From contig JAUPFP010000087.1 of assembly GCA_036925085.1 (NCBI GenBank), positions 310,001-374,000 of the forward strand: a DNA stretch of 64,000 bases, written 5' to 3'. Shown one piece after another: positions 41,788-54,292 of the stretch (positions within the stretch are counted from its first letter, which is position 1; each line of letters opens with the position of its first letter). The stretch is from Brachycybe producta. Its lineage: Eukaryota > Arthropoda > Diplopoda > Playtdesmida > Andrognathidae. The notes beneath the pieces are model-generated. The model was given only the letters and a program-made list of their open reading frames with translations, searched no databases and was not told the origin of the DNA. Made by a program: the position numbers and the translations under genes.

Positions 41788-44711
41788 ATGAAACAAGTGA
41801 GACAGGATCAGAAACTGTTGAAAGCAGTACAAAAGAACAATGCGGACGAAGCAAAAGTGACATCTCCTCAACATTATTTTTAAATGTGTTTTCTTCTTCA
41901 ACGGTTTCTAATATGAATTTTTTTTAGGCCCTTTTGGTATCCGGAAGGAAGAAGATTTCTTTGGGAAAATCCAATCTGAAGAAGAGTACAGAATCTTTGG
42001 ACAATTCGCTCGACGTTGTAACTCAGGAGAAACTGAGCCACATCGATGTCAACTATAGAGACGAAGAGAATGGATACACTCCGTTGATGTACGCCGTATC
42101 GAACGGTCAGAACTCCAACAATCTCGGTCTCTCGATCGATCGTTAGTTCTCGTTTTTTATATCAAGTGTTCATCCGTTGGGTGATTTTTAATTAGAAAAC
42201 GTCGATCTGGCCACGACACTCGTTCACTTCTCGGCCGATGTCAGTGTCCAGGACAACAAAGGGTGAGGCTGCTCTTTTTTTGGGTGTCTCGAGTAAACAA
42301 TTCGTAAGGGGGGGGGGGGGGGGGGGTGGAAGAAAAACCTTCGATTATTCACTTATCTCTCGGATGAAAAGTCGATTGTTATTCAGACTTGAGAAGAAGA
42401 AGAGGGTTGGTTTCGGAATAAGAAAGAAAAAAAAAAAGACACACACAGGGGTAAACAACTACACACACCCTTTAAAAAAAAGTTGAAATGAGATTTAAAT
42501 ATAATTATTTTCATGGATAAAACACTCCTTTCATGGAGGTTTCTTGCTTTTTTTTTATAAAGGACAGCCATCTTAAATTTAACATTTAAACAACGCCCAA
42601 TAAATAGCCTTTTGATGAATTCATTAATTTAAATAATTACTGAGTTTAGAAAAAAAGGGTTTGGAAACAAGTTTAAAAACAATTGAAAGTGCTTTAGATA
42701 CTAGACGAGTAAAAAAAGTAGTGTGAAGGGTATTGCCATGTTGATGATTGATTTTTTAATCTTTTAAGTGTAACACAAATCACTTAATTGTATTTCTTTT
42801 AAATAAGCTTTTTATGTTACTTTGAAAATGACACAATGTTAATTTCTGCCTTCAAAAAGTTTATTTTGAAAGATAAGAACATGAAAATGCTCGTAAGTGA
42901 TTCAGCTACTCTTCTAGTTTTTATAACACATTCAATTTGTATTTTTTTTTTGCTTATAAACATTTCGAATTATTGTTTTCAGTAATACTCCATTGCATTT
43001 GGCCGTGTTCAATTCACAGTCGAAACTCGTTCAGATTCTACTCGGTAAAGGAGCGAAAGTAAGAATATTGCCAAAAATTACGAGTGAAAGATGATGACAT
43101 TTAAAGGTTATTTCTGCCTCTTGAAATATGTAAGGTGAATGTATCGAACCAAGACGGAAACACACCATTGCACATCGCCTGTCAACACTACGGAATTGGT
43201 GATAAATTTATGCTGCTCAAACTACTCCAAGTAAGGAAGAAGAGAAGATTGAAGGGGGAGGGGGGTATTAATAATGCAATTTGCCTTTTTTGATTCTACC
43301 AAAATCAATTTAATACCTTTTATGCCGATTCATTCCGTAACCAAAAAAAAAAAAAAAAAAAAGGAAAACGCCCACCACCGCCATGACCATTCAACGAATT
43401 GTTCTTGTCAAATAACCACCGACACACGTTTTTTGTTTGACTCGGAACCGAGTGTTAGTTTTCTTTTTGTTTGGCATTAATCTTCGAAACATTCGATCTT
43501 ACTTTAAAGACGAAGCCGGACGTGACTGCCAAAAACAAAGACGGAGCTACGCCACTGGATTTGGCTGCACAGTACGACAAACAAGGTTAGAACGATCGGA
43601 AATGACTTTAAAAGACGTTTCGAGCGACTGATTAGAAAAAACAATAAACTTGTCCCACAGAGGCGGTTTCCATGTTATTGGATCACGAACCTACTTTGAG
43701 AAAATCTCACAGAGCGTTCAGAGAAGCGGCAATTCGAGGACACACTGGAGTACTACAGTTGATGTTGGACTATGGAGTCGAGCCGAATATAACGGACAAG
43801 ACGGGAACGACGGCCCTTCACGAAGCATCTCGATATCTAAGATACGACGCAGCGAAATTACTGCTTACTTACGGAGCAGATCCCGAAATTCCAGACCTGA
43901 ACGACGAGGTTTAGAAAAAAAAAGAACCTACGTAGAAAGCCACAAGCTTAATATTTTTTTTTTTGTATTTCACAGACTCCAAAATCGATCCTCTCTTCGT
44001 ATCCGGCAGCGAAAATAGACAGATTCTTAAAATTGTTTCAAGATGGTGGATCTCTACCTAGATTGAGGCCAAAATACACCGAAGAAGCAGAAATAGAACA
44101 TAGATATTCGAGTTCGGGAAGCGAAGCAATGAGCCAGAACGGAGACAATTCGTCAGTCGTTTCGACTGCTACCGCTGCACATCAATTGACGTATCTGAAG
44201 TGGGTGGTTCCTCCCGTCGGAAAGACGTTTGTGGAAGCGTCAATGCCCGATTTTGTAGTCGAGGGAGACGCCGAGATCGAGGAAGATCTCGAGCTACTGG
44301 TGGAGGAGGCGCTCGTCACCGGAGATAACATCTATAGATTGATGCCACGAGGATCGGAAAATCCGTCGATTGCCGTATTTAGCAACATCTCTATGTTACA
44401 AGGTATATTTTCTTAATTAAGTGAACTTATTCAAGTGTATTAATGAATCGTCATTGTTCTGTCTCTCTTTTCTCGTAGAAGGAACTTACACGTTAACCGT
44501 TCGCAGTGTTAATAATTTGTCTGTCGAAGTTACGGCAAGTGTAACCGTAGGTAAGTGCAAAACTGAGAAAGTTCTTCTTCGGTGTATCGAATCTGTCTGC
44601 AATTAAAACATTTATCTTACGAACGCTTTTTCAGAACGCGAGAAGCGGGAACCTATCGATATCGACGCTGCCTTTGACGAACTGGAGAAAATGCTACAGT
44701 TCGACCTTTAA
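41788..44711 (+). CDS. Ankyrin-repeat protein with a beta-rich C-terminal domain
   Basis: Exons: 41788-41856, 41928-42105, 42196-42262, 42983-43058, 43135-43230, 43510-43585, 43661-43908, 43976-44402, 44479-44550, 44635-44711. All phases agree; 461 codons. At least six ankyrin repeats occupy about residues 45-270, with motifs such as GYTPLMYAVSNG, GNTPLHLAV, GNTPLHIACQHYG, GATPLDLAAQYDK, FREAAIRGHTGVLQLMLDYG and GTTALHEASRY. After a Ser-rich linker, the C-terminal 150 residues contain WVVPPVGKTFVEASMPDFVV, an acidic stretch, and GTYTLTVRSVNN, which looks like an Ig-like or other beta-sandwich fold without its usual cysteines. It ends FDELEKMLQFDL. I do not recognise the named family. Ankyrin repeats bind proteins; the partner is unknown. 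The N-terminus is basic and polar, with no signal peptide or membrane segment, so the protein is probably cytosolic or nuclear. Confidence 0.88.
42308..42326. repeat. 19-base poly-G run
   Basis: The longest of about ten G or C homopolymers in an otherwise AT-rich window. It lies in the third intron of the ankyrin gene. Confidence 0.95.
42681..42938. mobile_element. Family A inverted-repeat element
   Basis: The left end AATTGAAAGTGCTTTAGATA continues as CTAGACGAGTAA. The right end TACTCTTCTAGTTTTTATAA continues as CACATTCAATTT. The interior repeats the GTTTATTTTGAAAGATAAGA and AACATGAAAAT words of the 15563 copy. It sits in the third intron of the ankyrin gene. Confidence 0.7.
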
Positions 44712-46032
44712 TGTAGACGTTGTATGTTTTGCTATCGTTAAGAGATTTTTCTACTTTGTAAAGTACAATTATTCTATTGTCATCTATTATGAATCTCATT
44801 TCCATTGCTATGTGTAAATGTTCTATTTATGAGCACAAGGGGTTCGGAGAAAAAAAAACACTAACCAATGACTTGAAAGATTAGAAGAGTTTTTGAGATT
44901 TACACACGGACAAGTGAAAATGTTTCCTTTTGATAAATATGTAAAGTTATTTTTAAGTTATTGCGATTATGTATGTTTGAGGAAACGTGTGAGGTTTATT
45001 GCAGTGAAAGAAGGAAATATCCTATTTATTTCTGTGTTCTGACGAAAATCTGATTAGTAAAAACGTTGAAGAATGAATATAAATTGTACAGTAATGTCGC
45101 AGAACCAAAGGGCCCTTCCAGTCTTAAAATCAGAAATATAATTGGGTGGGGCCCCACAAGTCTGTTGTTGAAAACATCTAGGAAACTAGAAACGCTACAC
45201 ATTTCAAACTAAATTCGGAGAGGAGTTAACAAATTATCAAAATTTAGTTAAACAAAAAATGAAATAATTTAACACGTATAACTGCCTCATCTTCCGAAGA
45301 GGCTTGCCGACGTCAGTGTGGTTGACGTAAAAAATTGAAATTTAAGACATTTAGTCTGAAAGAAAAGGAATAATATCGAGAGAATAAAGAAAAAGTTTCC
45401 AGCATTCTCTTGTTATTACCCATTTTTGTTAAACATGAAACGAGACAAATTTTTTATCAACTCCTCAGATGCCACTATTTCTTACTATGAGACAGGTATA
45501 ATAATGAAAGTAATTGATTTTTTAAAAACAAAGTTTAAAAAATTACAATTTAAACCTTAAGTTTCTAAAAATCAATTACTTTTTTTTAATTCTCTACCAT
45601 TTTCGTTTGCAGAACTACATTTTAATACGTTAATAATCAACTGCAGTTTGAAACGTGGAGTATTTAGTTTCTGAGCTATTTCATTTTATACAATTTAGCT
45701 ACTTCACTCTGTACATTTGGTAATTGATAATGCGCTATTATTCTAGCTAACCATCAAAGTTTGGCCTCCCCTCCCCCTTAAGATTGCTGATACACTCGTT
45801 TAAAAACAAAGCACCCCCCCCCCTTTTAAAGAGATTATCCCCGTTTATTGTAATGACGTTAATAAAGTTATTTTTATTATTTGCTATATGGATCGTTTTT
45901 TTTCGTCGTCTCCTATTTATTTTTTATTATTTTCAAGGTAAAGAAAATTCCAATTCAATATATTTTTTCTTTGTAGCATTGTATTAAGAAACAAAAATCA
46001 CTACTAATGTGTAAAAAAAAAAAATCAAACGC
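44712..46032. other. Gap between the ankyrin gene and PSMD6 (convergent)
   Basis: Two 3' untranslated regions meet here, with a family F element (45180-45683) between them. A C run is at about 45813-45821. No further coding sequence was recognised; the 67-codon ORF at 45784-45987 is low-complexity and F/I-rich. Confidence 0.6.
45180..45683. mobile_element. Family F inverted-repeat element, second copy
   Basis: The left end is GAAACTAGAAACGCTACACA followed by TTTCAAACT. The right end is AGTTTGAAACGTGGAGTATT followed by TAGTTTCTGAG, an imperfect reverse complement. Inner words AAAGTAATTGATTTTTTAAA and TAAAAATCAATTACTTTTTT near 45510 and 45567 also pair. The left end resembles the element at 22334. 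Confidence 0.5.
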
Positions 46033-47965
46033 TTAAATATTAATAACTCGACTTAGCTTTTGTATCCGATTCAACAAAACGTCGCCCTGTTTTATCGTAG
46101 CCTAGAAAAAGGATAGAAGAAAAGTGTCAAAACCAAGCATTCACAAGTGACGAGAGATTAAAGTAAAAAAAAAAAACAGTCACCTGATATTGATAATTTT
46201 TACTATCCGGTCGATTAGTTTCGACGATTCCTCCGACTTTGTCGATCTTGCAGTGAAGCCGACCGGCAGCGATGAAACGAGACAGTTCCCTATTAAGGAT
46301 ATATTTATTATAAATCGATAAAAGTTGAAAAAATTTTGGCGCATTCAATGTTTATATAGAAACTCACTGATCCACAAATTCGACAGTGACTCCAAATGCG
46401 TCGGCCATGTACTGCAAAGTTAGACTGCGGTACGACTCCAATAACTGAGTGTAAGCAAGGATTCGCATCTCACGAGCGTAATATTGATAATGAGGAGAAA
46501 GAAGCCGGTCGTTCTTTAGAACTTGTTCTACGTAAGCTGAAAACAAAAATTAATGTAAGGCCGACTTGTAAACGGTTTTGTTGCGCCCCACGATACCCAA
46601 AGTAGCTCTCGTAAAAGATTGTAACTCGAGGGGCAAAAGGAAAAGTACCGAGATTTCTGAAGAACTGATCGTATTGACAGTTGTAGAGCGAGAAAAGGTA
46701 GCCTTTTACGACCGAAGCGCCGTGTAGAACTTCAAGTATCTCCGATCCCTTGACGACTTTCTCTCGTAGATCAGTACGAGGAAGAGCGATCATGCTCACG
46801 AATACGGTGTAAGTTACGAACTGACGATAGTCCATCAGTTCGTAAGACGTAAAAGTCGATATCGTATCTAGAAAAAAGTTTGCAGCAGTCGAGAACTCGC
46901 GAATAGACATCGAATAGACGCCGCGATAGACTTTCAGGCGATTACGTCGATCCCAATCACCTCCCTCTTCGATCAAACTAAAATACAAAACCATTAAACG
47001 TGATTTTGCAAAAGACGAACAACTCCAAAGCAATTGTTTTTTTGCAAACCTGTCGGCTTTCTCGATGTTACGTGCAATAAGGTCGTGATCCATATAAAAA
47101 AGACCAATACGGATCATGTGAAAGACGATATCAAGTCGATGTCCCAAGGAAACCGTCTTCTCGTATGTCTTACGAAACGACGTCAACGATCCTTCCTAAA
47201 AACGAGACGTGTGAAACGAATTGCAAGAAAGTGAATTCGTCGAGAGACGAATATACTTTGTCTCCTATGCGGCACAAATGTTCGGCTTTCGCTAGATTCG
47301 CTTCCCTCACTTCCATTTCACCCAAATTCTTCTCTGCGTCTTCGATCGCATCGTCTAATCTTTTCAGTTCTGTCGCATTGGCGTCTCTCAGCTTTTTCAT
47401 AAGGACCTCATCTACAGTCCAGTTCAATTCCTTTGAAACTTCTTCATAAAACGGCGCCATGTCTGTAATTTTTAAGTTTTTGTTACATTTTATTAGTCAT
47501 TTTCTTGTAAATTCAACTGTTTTAAAACATGCCAATGACAAATTTAATCGCTACAGTGCTTAAAACGATAAAAAAATAACGTTTAAATGAGTTTATTTCG
47601 GCAAACAAAGCAATTTTGGGGCAATGACTTGACGTTTTTGATCCATAATCTCACCAGATGGCGCTTCCCAACTCAATCCACACATTCCGTTATTCATCGA
47701 CTTATTCAGCGGTGTGACGTCATGTCCATATATATTCCTATAGACATAGCATGACATCGCTGAATTAACCGATGAATAGCAGAACGTACAGAATGACAAC
47801 ATTACAGTTTTCTTTCTTACTTTCGTTAACTATGGCTGCCATAAGTTTGTTCTTCACATCCTGATCGTGTTTATGTTCACTTAACGTCAATAGAAATCGC
47901 CACTGAGCCACCTCCAATTTAGGATTCCTCGCGAGTCCTTCTTCTTCCAAATTTTCAAGCGGCAT
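46033..47965 (-). CDS. PSMD6: 26S proteasome regulatory subunit PSMD6 (Rpn7)
   Basis: Exons on the minus strand: 47965-47821, 47462-47257, 47195-47050, 46977-46649, 46536-46368, 46289-46184, 46101-46033. They close to exactly 389 codons, the same length as the human protein. It starts [15 protein letters not shown] and includes [84 protein letters not shown] and [19 protein letters not shown]. It then carries the PCI-domain segment [20 protein letters not shown] and the end [14 protein letters not shown]. It is a scaffold subunit of the proteasome lid, with N-terminal helical repeats followed by a winged-helix PCI module. Housekeeping expression is expected. It is divergent from APPL, with 573 bases between the start codons. 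Identification is near certain. Confidence 0.99.
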
Positions 47966-48538
47966 TTTAACGCTGTAAACTAAAACCGGAAATGACTGAA
48001 ACAAGTGAACAGTGCTGTCCAAACATAACTTCCGGTCCTACTTTGTTCATATACTATCCCTAGCGTAGATCAAACAGGGTTATAATGAAAAAATAAACAA
48101 AGCTTGAACCGAATTTAACTATTTTTGAAATCTGTAATTGCAGCACTAACTACACCCCTTATTTATGTTAATTTATAATTAATTAAACAGCACGAAACGT
48201 GCAATGTATCATTTTGTATACAAATGTCAGTTAGATCAATTAGATCACACCTCTAATGCAGAATCTCATTAACATCACCTCTCATCAAGAAGATAAAAAA
48301 CCCTCCGAACGATCCGTTTGATCTGTTTGTATATAATATCAGTCGGATAACTTCTCCAAGTATCCTTTAAAACGAATTTTTCATTGCTTTATATGGAAGT
48401 AATTGTACTCCAAACGCTCCGTGGGTGTATTTTAATGGGTTTGGCCCTTGATGTCCTTCAATTGAACGTCGATTTCTTGTTGATGAAATTTTCAGAAACG
48501 TAAAGCAGAGTGATTTCTACTTAAATTGAGACATTAGA
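47966..48538. promoter_or_regulatory. Probable shared promoter of PSMD6 and APPL, with possible APPL 5' UTR intron
   Basis: Head-to-head genes with 573 bases between their start codons. The plus strand contains GTATCCTTTAA beginning at 48360, a textbook U12 donor. TTCTACTTAAATTGAGACAT followed by TAG ends at 48537, directly before the APPL ATG. That arrangement would be a 178-base minor-spliceosome intron in the APPL 5' untranslated region. It is not tested by reading frame, so it is only a proposal. Confidence 0.45.
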
Positions 48539-51500
48539 ATGCCAGAAATAGAAAAACTACATCTGGAGGATGCATTGGAGGACAGTCCTCAGGTATTTCA
48601 GGTGGCAATCGTGAGATTTGTTCAACAAAACGATCGACTGTCGTCTGCAAAGAAATCAAATCGTTCCTCATCCTTAAAAAAAAAACTCATTTTTAATCAT
48701 TAAAGATTCGCTCATTGCTCGGAGTTTTCGAGGAGGACATCAATAAGCTAAGAAAATACGCGGGAACATTGCAACGATGTTGTCATCGTATTTTACAGGC
48801 TCAGGTTCTCGCATTATTTGCACTTTGATCGTAAATTCTTACGACCACTTGATATTTTGATGTATTTATCTTTGTTGTAGAGTGAACTGACTTGTGCCAC
48901 TCAAGCTTTATCAAGTCATCTCAGATCGTATGAAAACACGGTAAATTCTAAATTAGAACAGTTTCAATAACGAAAAGGTCTTCTTTTGTTAATCTCACTG
49001 AATTCTTTGTAGAAATTTCCTCTCGACAATGATTCTGAGAGTATTTTAGCCGTAACGATGAAACAGTTTGCGAATACGATTGACGAGGTTCTTACCTTTA
49101 AACCTTGTTTTAATTTGTTTATTATTCATTGTGTTTTTTTACTTTCTAAAAAGGCAAGTTCATGGCATCAGATAATGGTGACTCAAATGACAGATGGAAT
49201 GATGTATCCTCTCGCCAGATTCTTAGACTTTGATCTACAGGGTATAAATAGAAACAATGGCGTCATTAAGGCAAATGGAAAAAGGCCTTTTTCTGTTTGC
49301 CTTAATCATCATCATCATCATCATCACAAATGATCTTTGAATGAAATGGTTTCAACTTATTTTCAGAGGTTGTTACGATGTGCGAACTGTTTCAGCATTC
49401 TAGTTCGGATGTGGATGCCGCCCTGACGAGATTTAGCAAATTGTCAAAAAAGAAAGAGTTGGAGAAAGAGAGATTGGATGCAAATGAAGAAGTTTACACT
49501 TCGCGAAAGAAGTTTCATCAGGTTAAATTCGTAGGTTACGAGGTAAGAAGACCCTTAAATTCTAAGGTTGCTCGCTTTTTCAGATTGCGCTGAATTACTA
49601 CGCAAGATTAAACGCTTTGCAATACAAACGTAAGACGGCTCTGATCGAACCCATACTCGGATATCTGAATGCTCTGAAATCTCACTACACTCTCGGTTAC
49701 GAATCGTTGGCCATAAGTGAAGTGGACGATTTTCTCGTAAACATAAATGCTAGTGTACAGGGGTAATTTTCACTGTTTTACGTTTACTGTGTATCAGCAA
49801 TTGACTTGTTATTGTTTGGATTTATTCTATAGAGTGCATTCAGAGTTTGCAAGTGAAACGCAGAAAACTGCTGAACAGATCGACAGCATCGAAAAGCAGA
49901 GCCAACATCTGTATCATGCAGAGCCAACGCCCAATATGCCGTACATTCCGGCAAACTCAACGTTGGGACAGAAGTCTGGCTACCTTTTTCAGCGAACGTA
50001 CGTGCATTTTGTCAAATGTTGAAGTCTAGTTAATATTTCTAACGTTTCTGAATCGTTTCTTTTGGTAAATAACAGGAAAGTTGCTGGTGTTATGAATCGT
50101 TGGGACAGAGCTTTCTTTTTTACTCAAGGTGGAAACGTGATGAGAATGGGAAAGGGAGAGGCAAGTCATAACTAAAGCCGAAATGTTTAATGAAATGTGA
50201 AAGTTGTTTTTAGAAATTGTGCGTTTTATGCAATGAATTTTCGAAAATGCAATATCATGAGCTTCTATAGAAACACCTCAACCACGCTCACTCTGAAATA
50301 CCGCATTGCAATCGGGAAGTGAAGACAGTCTTGTCTTGCAGACTTCTCTGGGAATGCACTGCACCCATTATATCCATTTCTGCTCTTCCGGTTCACATGC
50401 AATGAATTTTCGAAGTTGTATTGTGATAAGACTAGCAGCAATAATAATGTGTGAGAACATTTAACTAACAATTGATAATTTTGATCCTATTTTGCTTTTT
50501 AAAGTTTGCCGGAAGCCTCGCAATCGAGTTGGACAACACGATCACTGTTTTGTCGCCCGAGAACGAAGACAGAAGGAACGTATTCCATATTACAAACGGA
50601 AAGAAGTTAGAAAGAGTTAATATATCAGAAAAAGAAAAAATAATTTAAATATGTGATCATTTTTTTGTTACACAGAACTTTAGTTCTTCAGGCATTGAAC
50701 GAAAGGGAAAAGGATGAATGGATGTGCACAATACAGAATGTGATTCGAGACGGAGGTTACGTCAGAGGAAAACCTCCACCTAGAAGTTTGAGTCGATCGT
50801 CTCAGTCCTCGGTTCGGTTTCTAATTCCAGAGTTTGTAACGGTTAAAAGATGGTATCTTTTTAATTTATTTCAGATTGACAAACTACCGCTTGGTTTGAA
50901 TGTGACTTCCGCAGTTGGACGTGAAAAGTATGATTTGTAATTATTTGTTGTTAATTTCTTCAAATTGTTAAATATCTGTATTAGCGAGTCAGCATTACGA
51001 AGGGCGAGTGGATCGAAGGATAGTACACCGTCTACTCCGATCGCTACGGCTCTATCTCATACTCCGATTGTTTTCGATATGATTTCCCCCACAAAGAAGG
51101 AAAAGCCATTCGGATCTTCAAAATCTGGGCCGCCTTTGTACGTTTGCTCGTATAATTCGTTCAAAATTATAACTATGGTTGACGTTTTTGTATCATTACG
51201 TGCATTTGCGTTTGAAATAATTTCGTTTCGTTTCTCTCCCCACATTGATACTAATTTGGTTATTCATTTTGACTTTTATCAAAAATGATACATTTTTTGT
51301 TTCTATCTTTCTGATTTAAAAACAAACTTGAATTGCCAAGCGAACATCATTTTTGTTTTGCACGGTTCTTTTTTAAGAAAAGCACGTACCATATTTCAAT
51401 CCCTTGCAAGAATTATTTGTTGTTACTTTTAACCCCTCCCTCGTTTTTCATTCCTGCCTGTCGACTGTACGTACACCCAACCTATCCATATGTGACTCAA

Positions 51501-53036
51501 TTTAAACAACATCATCAGGAGGATAAACCCTTTTACTCAATCCAGTTCCGCTTTGGCTGCCGACTCTCTAAGAGAGAACACAATCTTTCACGAAGTCTAC
51601 ACGGTGCGATTTCTCGGATCGATAGAAGTGCCGTTCGATCGAGGCAATTACATACAATAAAACCGATGACTATTTCAACATTCTCCTCCTTTTAATAACT
51701 TTTTTTTCGTTTTTTAGGTGATCACTTGATTCACGAAACAATGCGTCACATTTTGGCAGCAAGAGCCATTCACAACATTTTCAAGATGACAGAATCTCAT
51801 ATGATGATAACGGAGAATAAACTAAGGTAAATGGCAGAAGAATATACTTGGTTCTGTCTCTTCAAATAATTAGAAACTGAACGAATTGATTTAAATTTCT
51901 TAAAACAGTTTAGTGGATCCAAGTAATCAAGCAACAAAAGCCGAATATCTTTTACACGACGTTTCCTTCTGGGCTTCACATCACGAAAACAATCGGTTTG
52001 CTCTCTTTCGCTAACCAAAGTCTAGTTTTTAGTAATAAAATAGGGTCGATTTAATGAAAAAGTGAATTTTAATTTCAGGCTAGTGGCATTCATTACGAGA
52101 ACGAATGACGATCAATTGAAATTTACCTGTCATGTGTTCGAGTCTAATTCATTAGGAGAGGAAGTAAGAAACTTTCGTTTTGAAAGAGTGTTTGAATTAG
52201 AAATTGGTTCAATTATTTCGTTTTCTACGTTTTTTTTAAAAAAAAGATTTGTAGCACATTAAATACGGCAACAAAGATTGCATACCAGCAGTTAATAGTA
52301 AGTATTCATTTAAATAAATTTAAATTGCTTTTAGAGTGGATAAAAATCACGATTTTTGTATTTAAATTTTCCCTCTAATGCCTTGTTTCCATTGGGGTGA
52401 AAATTTCAACTGGTGAAAGATGGGACGCGCATGGCCCCCCACCTATGATATTGAATAGGCGGAAGTGCCACGTTTCTTCTTTTCAACCCAGTGGAAACAA
52501 GGCCTTAACAACTGAAAATCCAAGCATGGGAAAGTATTCCGGCTGTTATTTTTTCACCTGTCCAACAACATTCGTTTCATGAAAGAAAAATTCTAAAAAA
52601 ATTCAAAATATGATTTAAACTAAGTTGATTTTAATGAAAAAATCAACTTGATTTAAATGAATCCACCCTGATTGGCCGATTCGTTCGTTGTGTGATGTAA
52701 AATTCTTTTATTAATAAAGGAAAAAGAGAAGATGGAGAAGTTAAGACAAACAGAAAAGGTAAACGTGTCCATTGTTGCGTATATATATTGTATACATATA
52801 TACACACACAATGTATTTTATTATTGGAATTGTACCGTACCTGGTTCTAGGAAATACTTTTGCACAACATAAACCTCCAGCCGGACATAAGTGAAGAAGA
52901 TGAAATAAATTCAACAGATCGTATCCAGCCTACAACAGGAGACACAAACGAAGAAATACCTTTGGAATCGAATGAAAGTGGAGAAGTGCAGCATGCAACA
53001 GCTAGCGTGTCACCTAGCGCAGAAACTGATGCATAA
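48539..53036 (+). CDS. APPL1: APPL adaptor protein (BAR-PH-PTB)
   Basis: Exons: 48539-48592, 48706-48804, 48881-48940, 49013-49087, 49154-49241, 49367-49521, 49584-49762, 49833-49997, 50076-50160, 50505-50605, 50676-50811, 50875-50927, 50985-51137, 51519-51643, 51718-51826, 51909-51995, 52079-52163, 52247-52297, 52720-52758, 52851-53036. Phases close; 694 codons (human APPL1 709). The BAR domain (about 1-270) has LEDSPQIRSLLGVFEEDINK and DVYTSRKKFHQ. The PH domain (about 275-380) has WDRAFFFTQGGNVMRMGKGE and LNEREKDEWMCTIQNVI. The PTB domain (about 480-640) has YTVRFLGSIEV, MRHILAARAIHNIFKMTESH and SFWASHHENNR. APPL proteins bind Rab5 on early endosomes and link receptors such as DCC and the adiponectin receptor to Akt and other signalling. 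Two introns use GC donors (after 50160 and 51643). A short C-terminal coiled coil and an acidic tail follow. It could be APPL1 or APPL2 type; invertebrates usually have one. Confidence 0.97.
52380..52504. mobile_element. 125-base inverted-repeat element in an APPL intron
   Basis: The left end GCCTTGTTTCCATTGGGGTG continues as AAAA. The right end TTTTCAACCCAGTGGAAACA continues as AGGC. They pair over about 24 bases with three mismatches. It lies in the intron between 52297 and 52720. No ORF. Confidence 0.75.
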
Positions 53037-53104
53037 ATCGCAGCAGTGAGACTGACGCTCGTCCAATTCTACCGAACCTGAATTTTTAAAATTTTAAACA
53101 CTTT

Positions 53105-53135
<31 letters not shown>

Positions 53136-54292
53136 TATAAAAAGGTCACAGTTGTAATCTATTGGTTAATTGTGTTATGACCACCTTTCATACTTGGAAG
53201 AAAATGTTTGTGGAATGATCTAGTCAAATGATTGCTTCTTTTTCATTTTTTAAAATATATAGTTATATTGTGACAGTCGCTTGATATTAATTAAGCTCGT
53301 TTTAAAGTGTAAACGGCGCTCCTTGAACTCTTTTAATTATTCTCTCTTTCAGGAACAAACAAAGGAAGAAACTTTCAAGTTTCACATTGATATCTTTTAA
53401 AATAAGCTATTTATGTTAGTTTGAAAAACGATATCACCATGAAATAATAATTAGTAATTCAATTACCATTCTAGTTTTTAAATACACTATCAATTTCTCT
53501 TTAATTTTGTTCTGAATAACTTAAAAGAGTTCAAAAATCAGCTGTCAATAAAACATCTTAATCTTAAAGTTAATTTTATGATTCTAAGCAAAAAACAATT
53601 TAAGTAAGTTCGTTATAATTTCTATTATAGTTGCTTCATTAGCTTGTAATTAAGTTTTAAGCTAATTTTGGTCTTTCCAGCAGCATTTTTAATTGTTTCT
53701 ACGTATATTCACTAGACTAATAGTGAGATGTTTGCTTTAAAAACTGCTAATGAGTTTGTTAATATTATGTACAGTGTTCTATGTAATAAGCAGAAATTAA
53801 AACTCAACGAAATATTATTAGTTTTGATGTTTTTTTTTCCTCTGTATCTTGTAATGAGTTCTTTTTTGCATTCAAATAAGTGATTAACGTTAAACATCTT
53901 CAGAAAGTGTTAATGAGAACTAAATCAACAATCAAAATGTACAAATTTCATTGTAATTATAACATGGTAATTTATAAAGATTCACGATTTAAAGGGGGAC
54001 GGAAGAAGTTGGAAGAAATGTTAAAAAAACAAAAACAAAATATAGAATGGAATTAAAAACATTATTTTGGCAATTCTATTTTGTTTTTGTAAATAGATAA
54101 ATTGGCATTTTCAATGATTATTATTAATAATAATAGTTAAAACTACAAATGTTATCATTTTGAGATTCATAAAACATGAATTGTGTTTGCAACAAAATGT
54201 TCTAATAATTCCACAAATGTAAATAAATATGGGAAGACAACAACTCAAAAGAGTAAAAAAAAAACCCCTACCATACTTGTACGCTTGAGAAA
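53037..54292. other. Gap between APPL and the IP3 receptor gene (convergent)
   Basis: Both neighbours end here. It contains a TA run near 53106-53142, a family A element (53341-53520) and an AATAAA at about 53546 that could end APPL transcripts. No coding sequence was recognised. Confidence 0.6.
53341..53520. mobile_element. Family A inverted-repeat element, diverged
   Basis: The left part CTCTCTTTCAGGAACAAACA and the right part TTAATTTTGTTCTGAATAA match the outer ends of the family. The interior has TCTTTTAAAATAAGCTATTT and ACCATTCTAGTTTTTAAA. The inner left GAAACTAG word is lost. Confidence 0.55.

Noticed and set aside
51333-51695. 120-codon ORF overlapping an APPL exon
   Set aside because: Frame-shifted shadow. 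The conserved frame of the same DNA reads YTVRFLGSIEV, the start of the APPL PTB domain.
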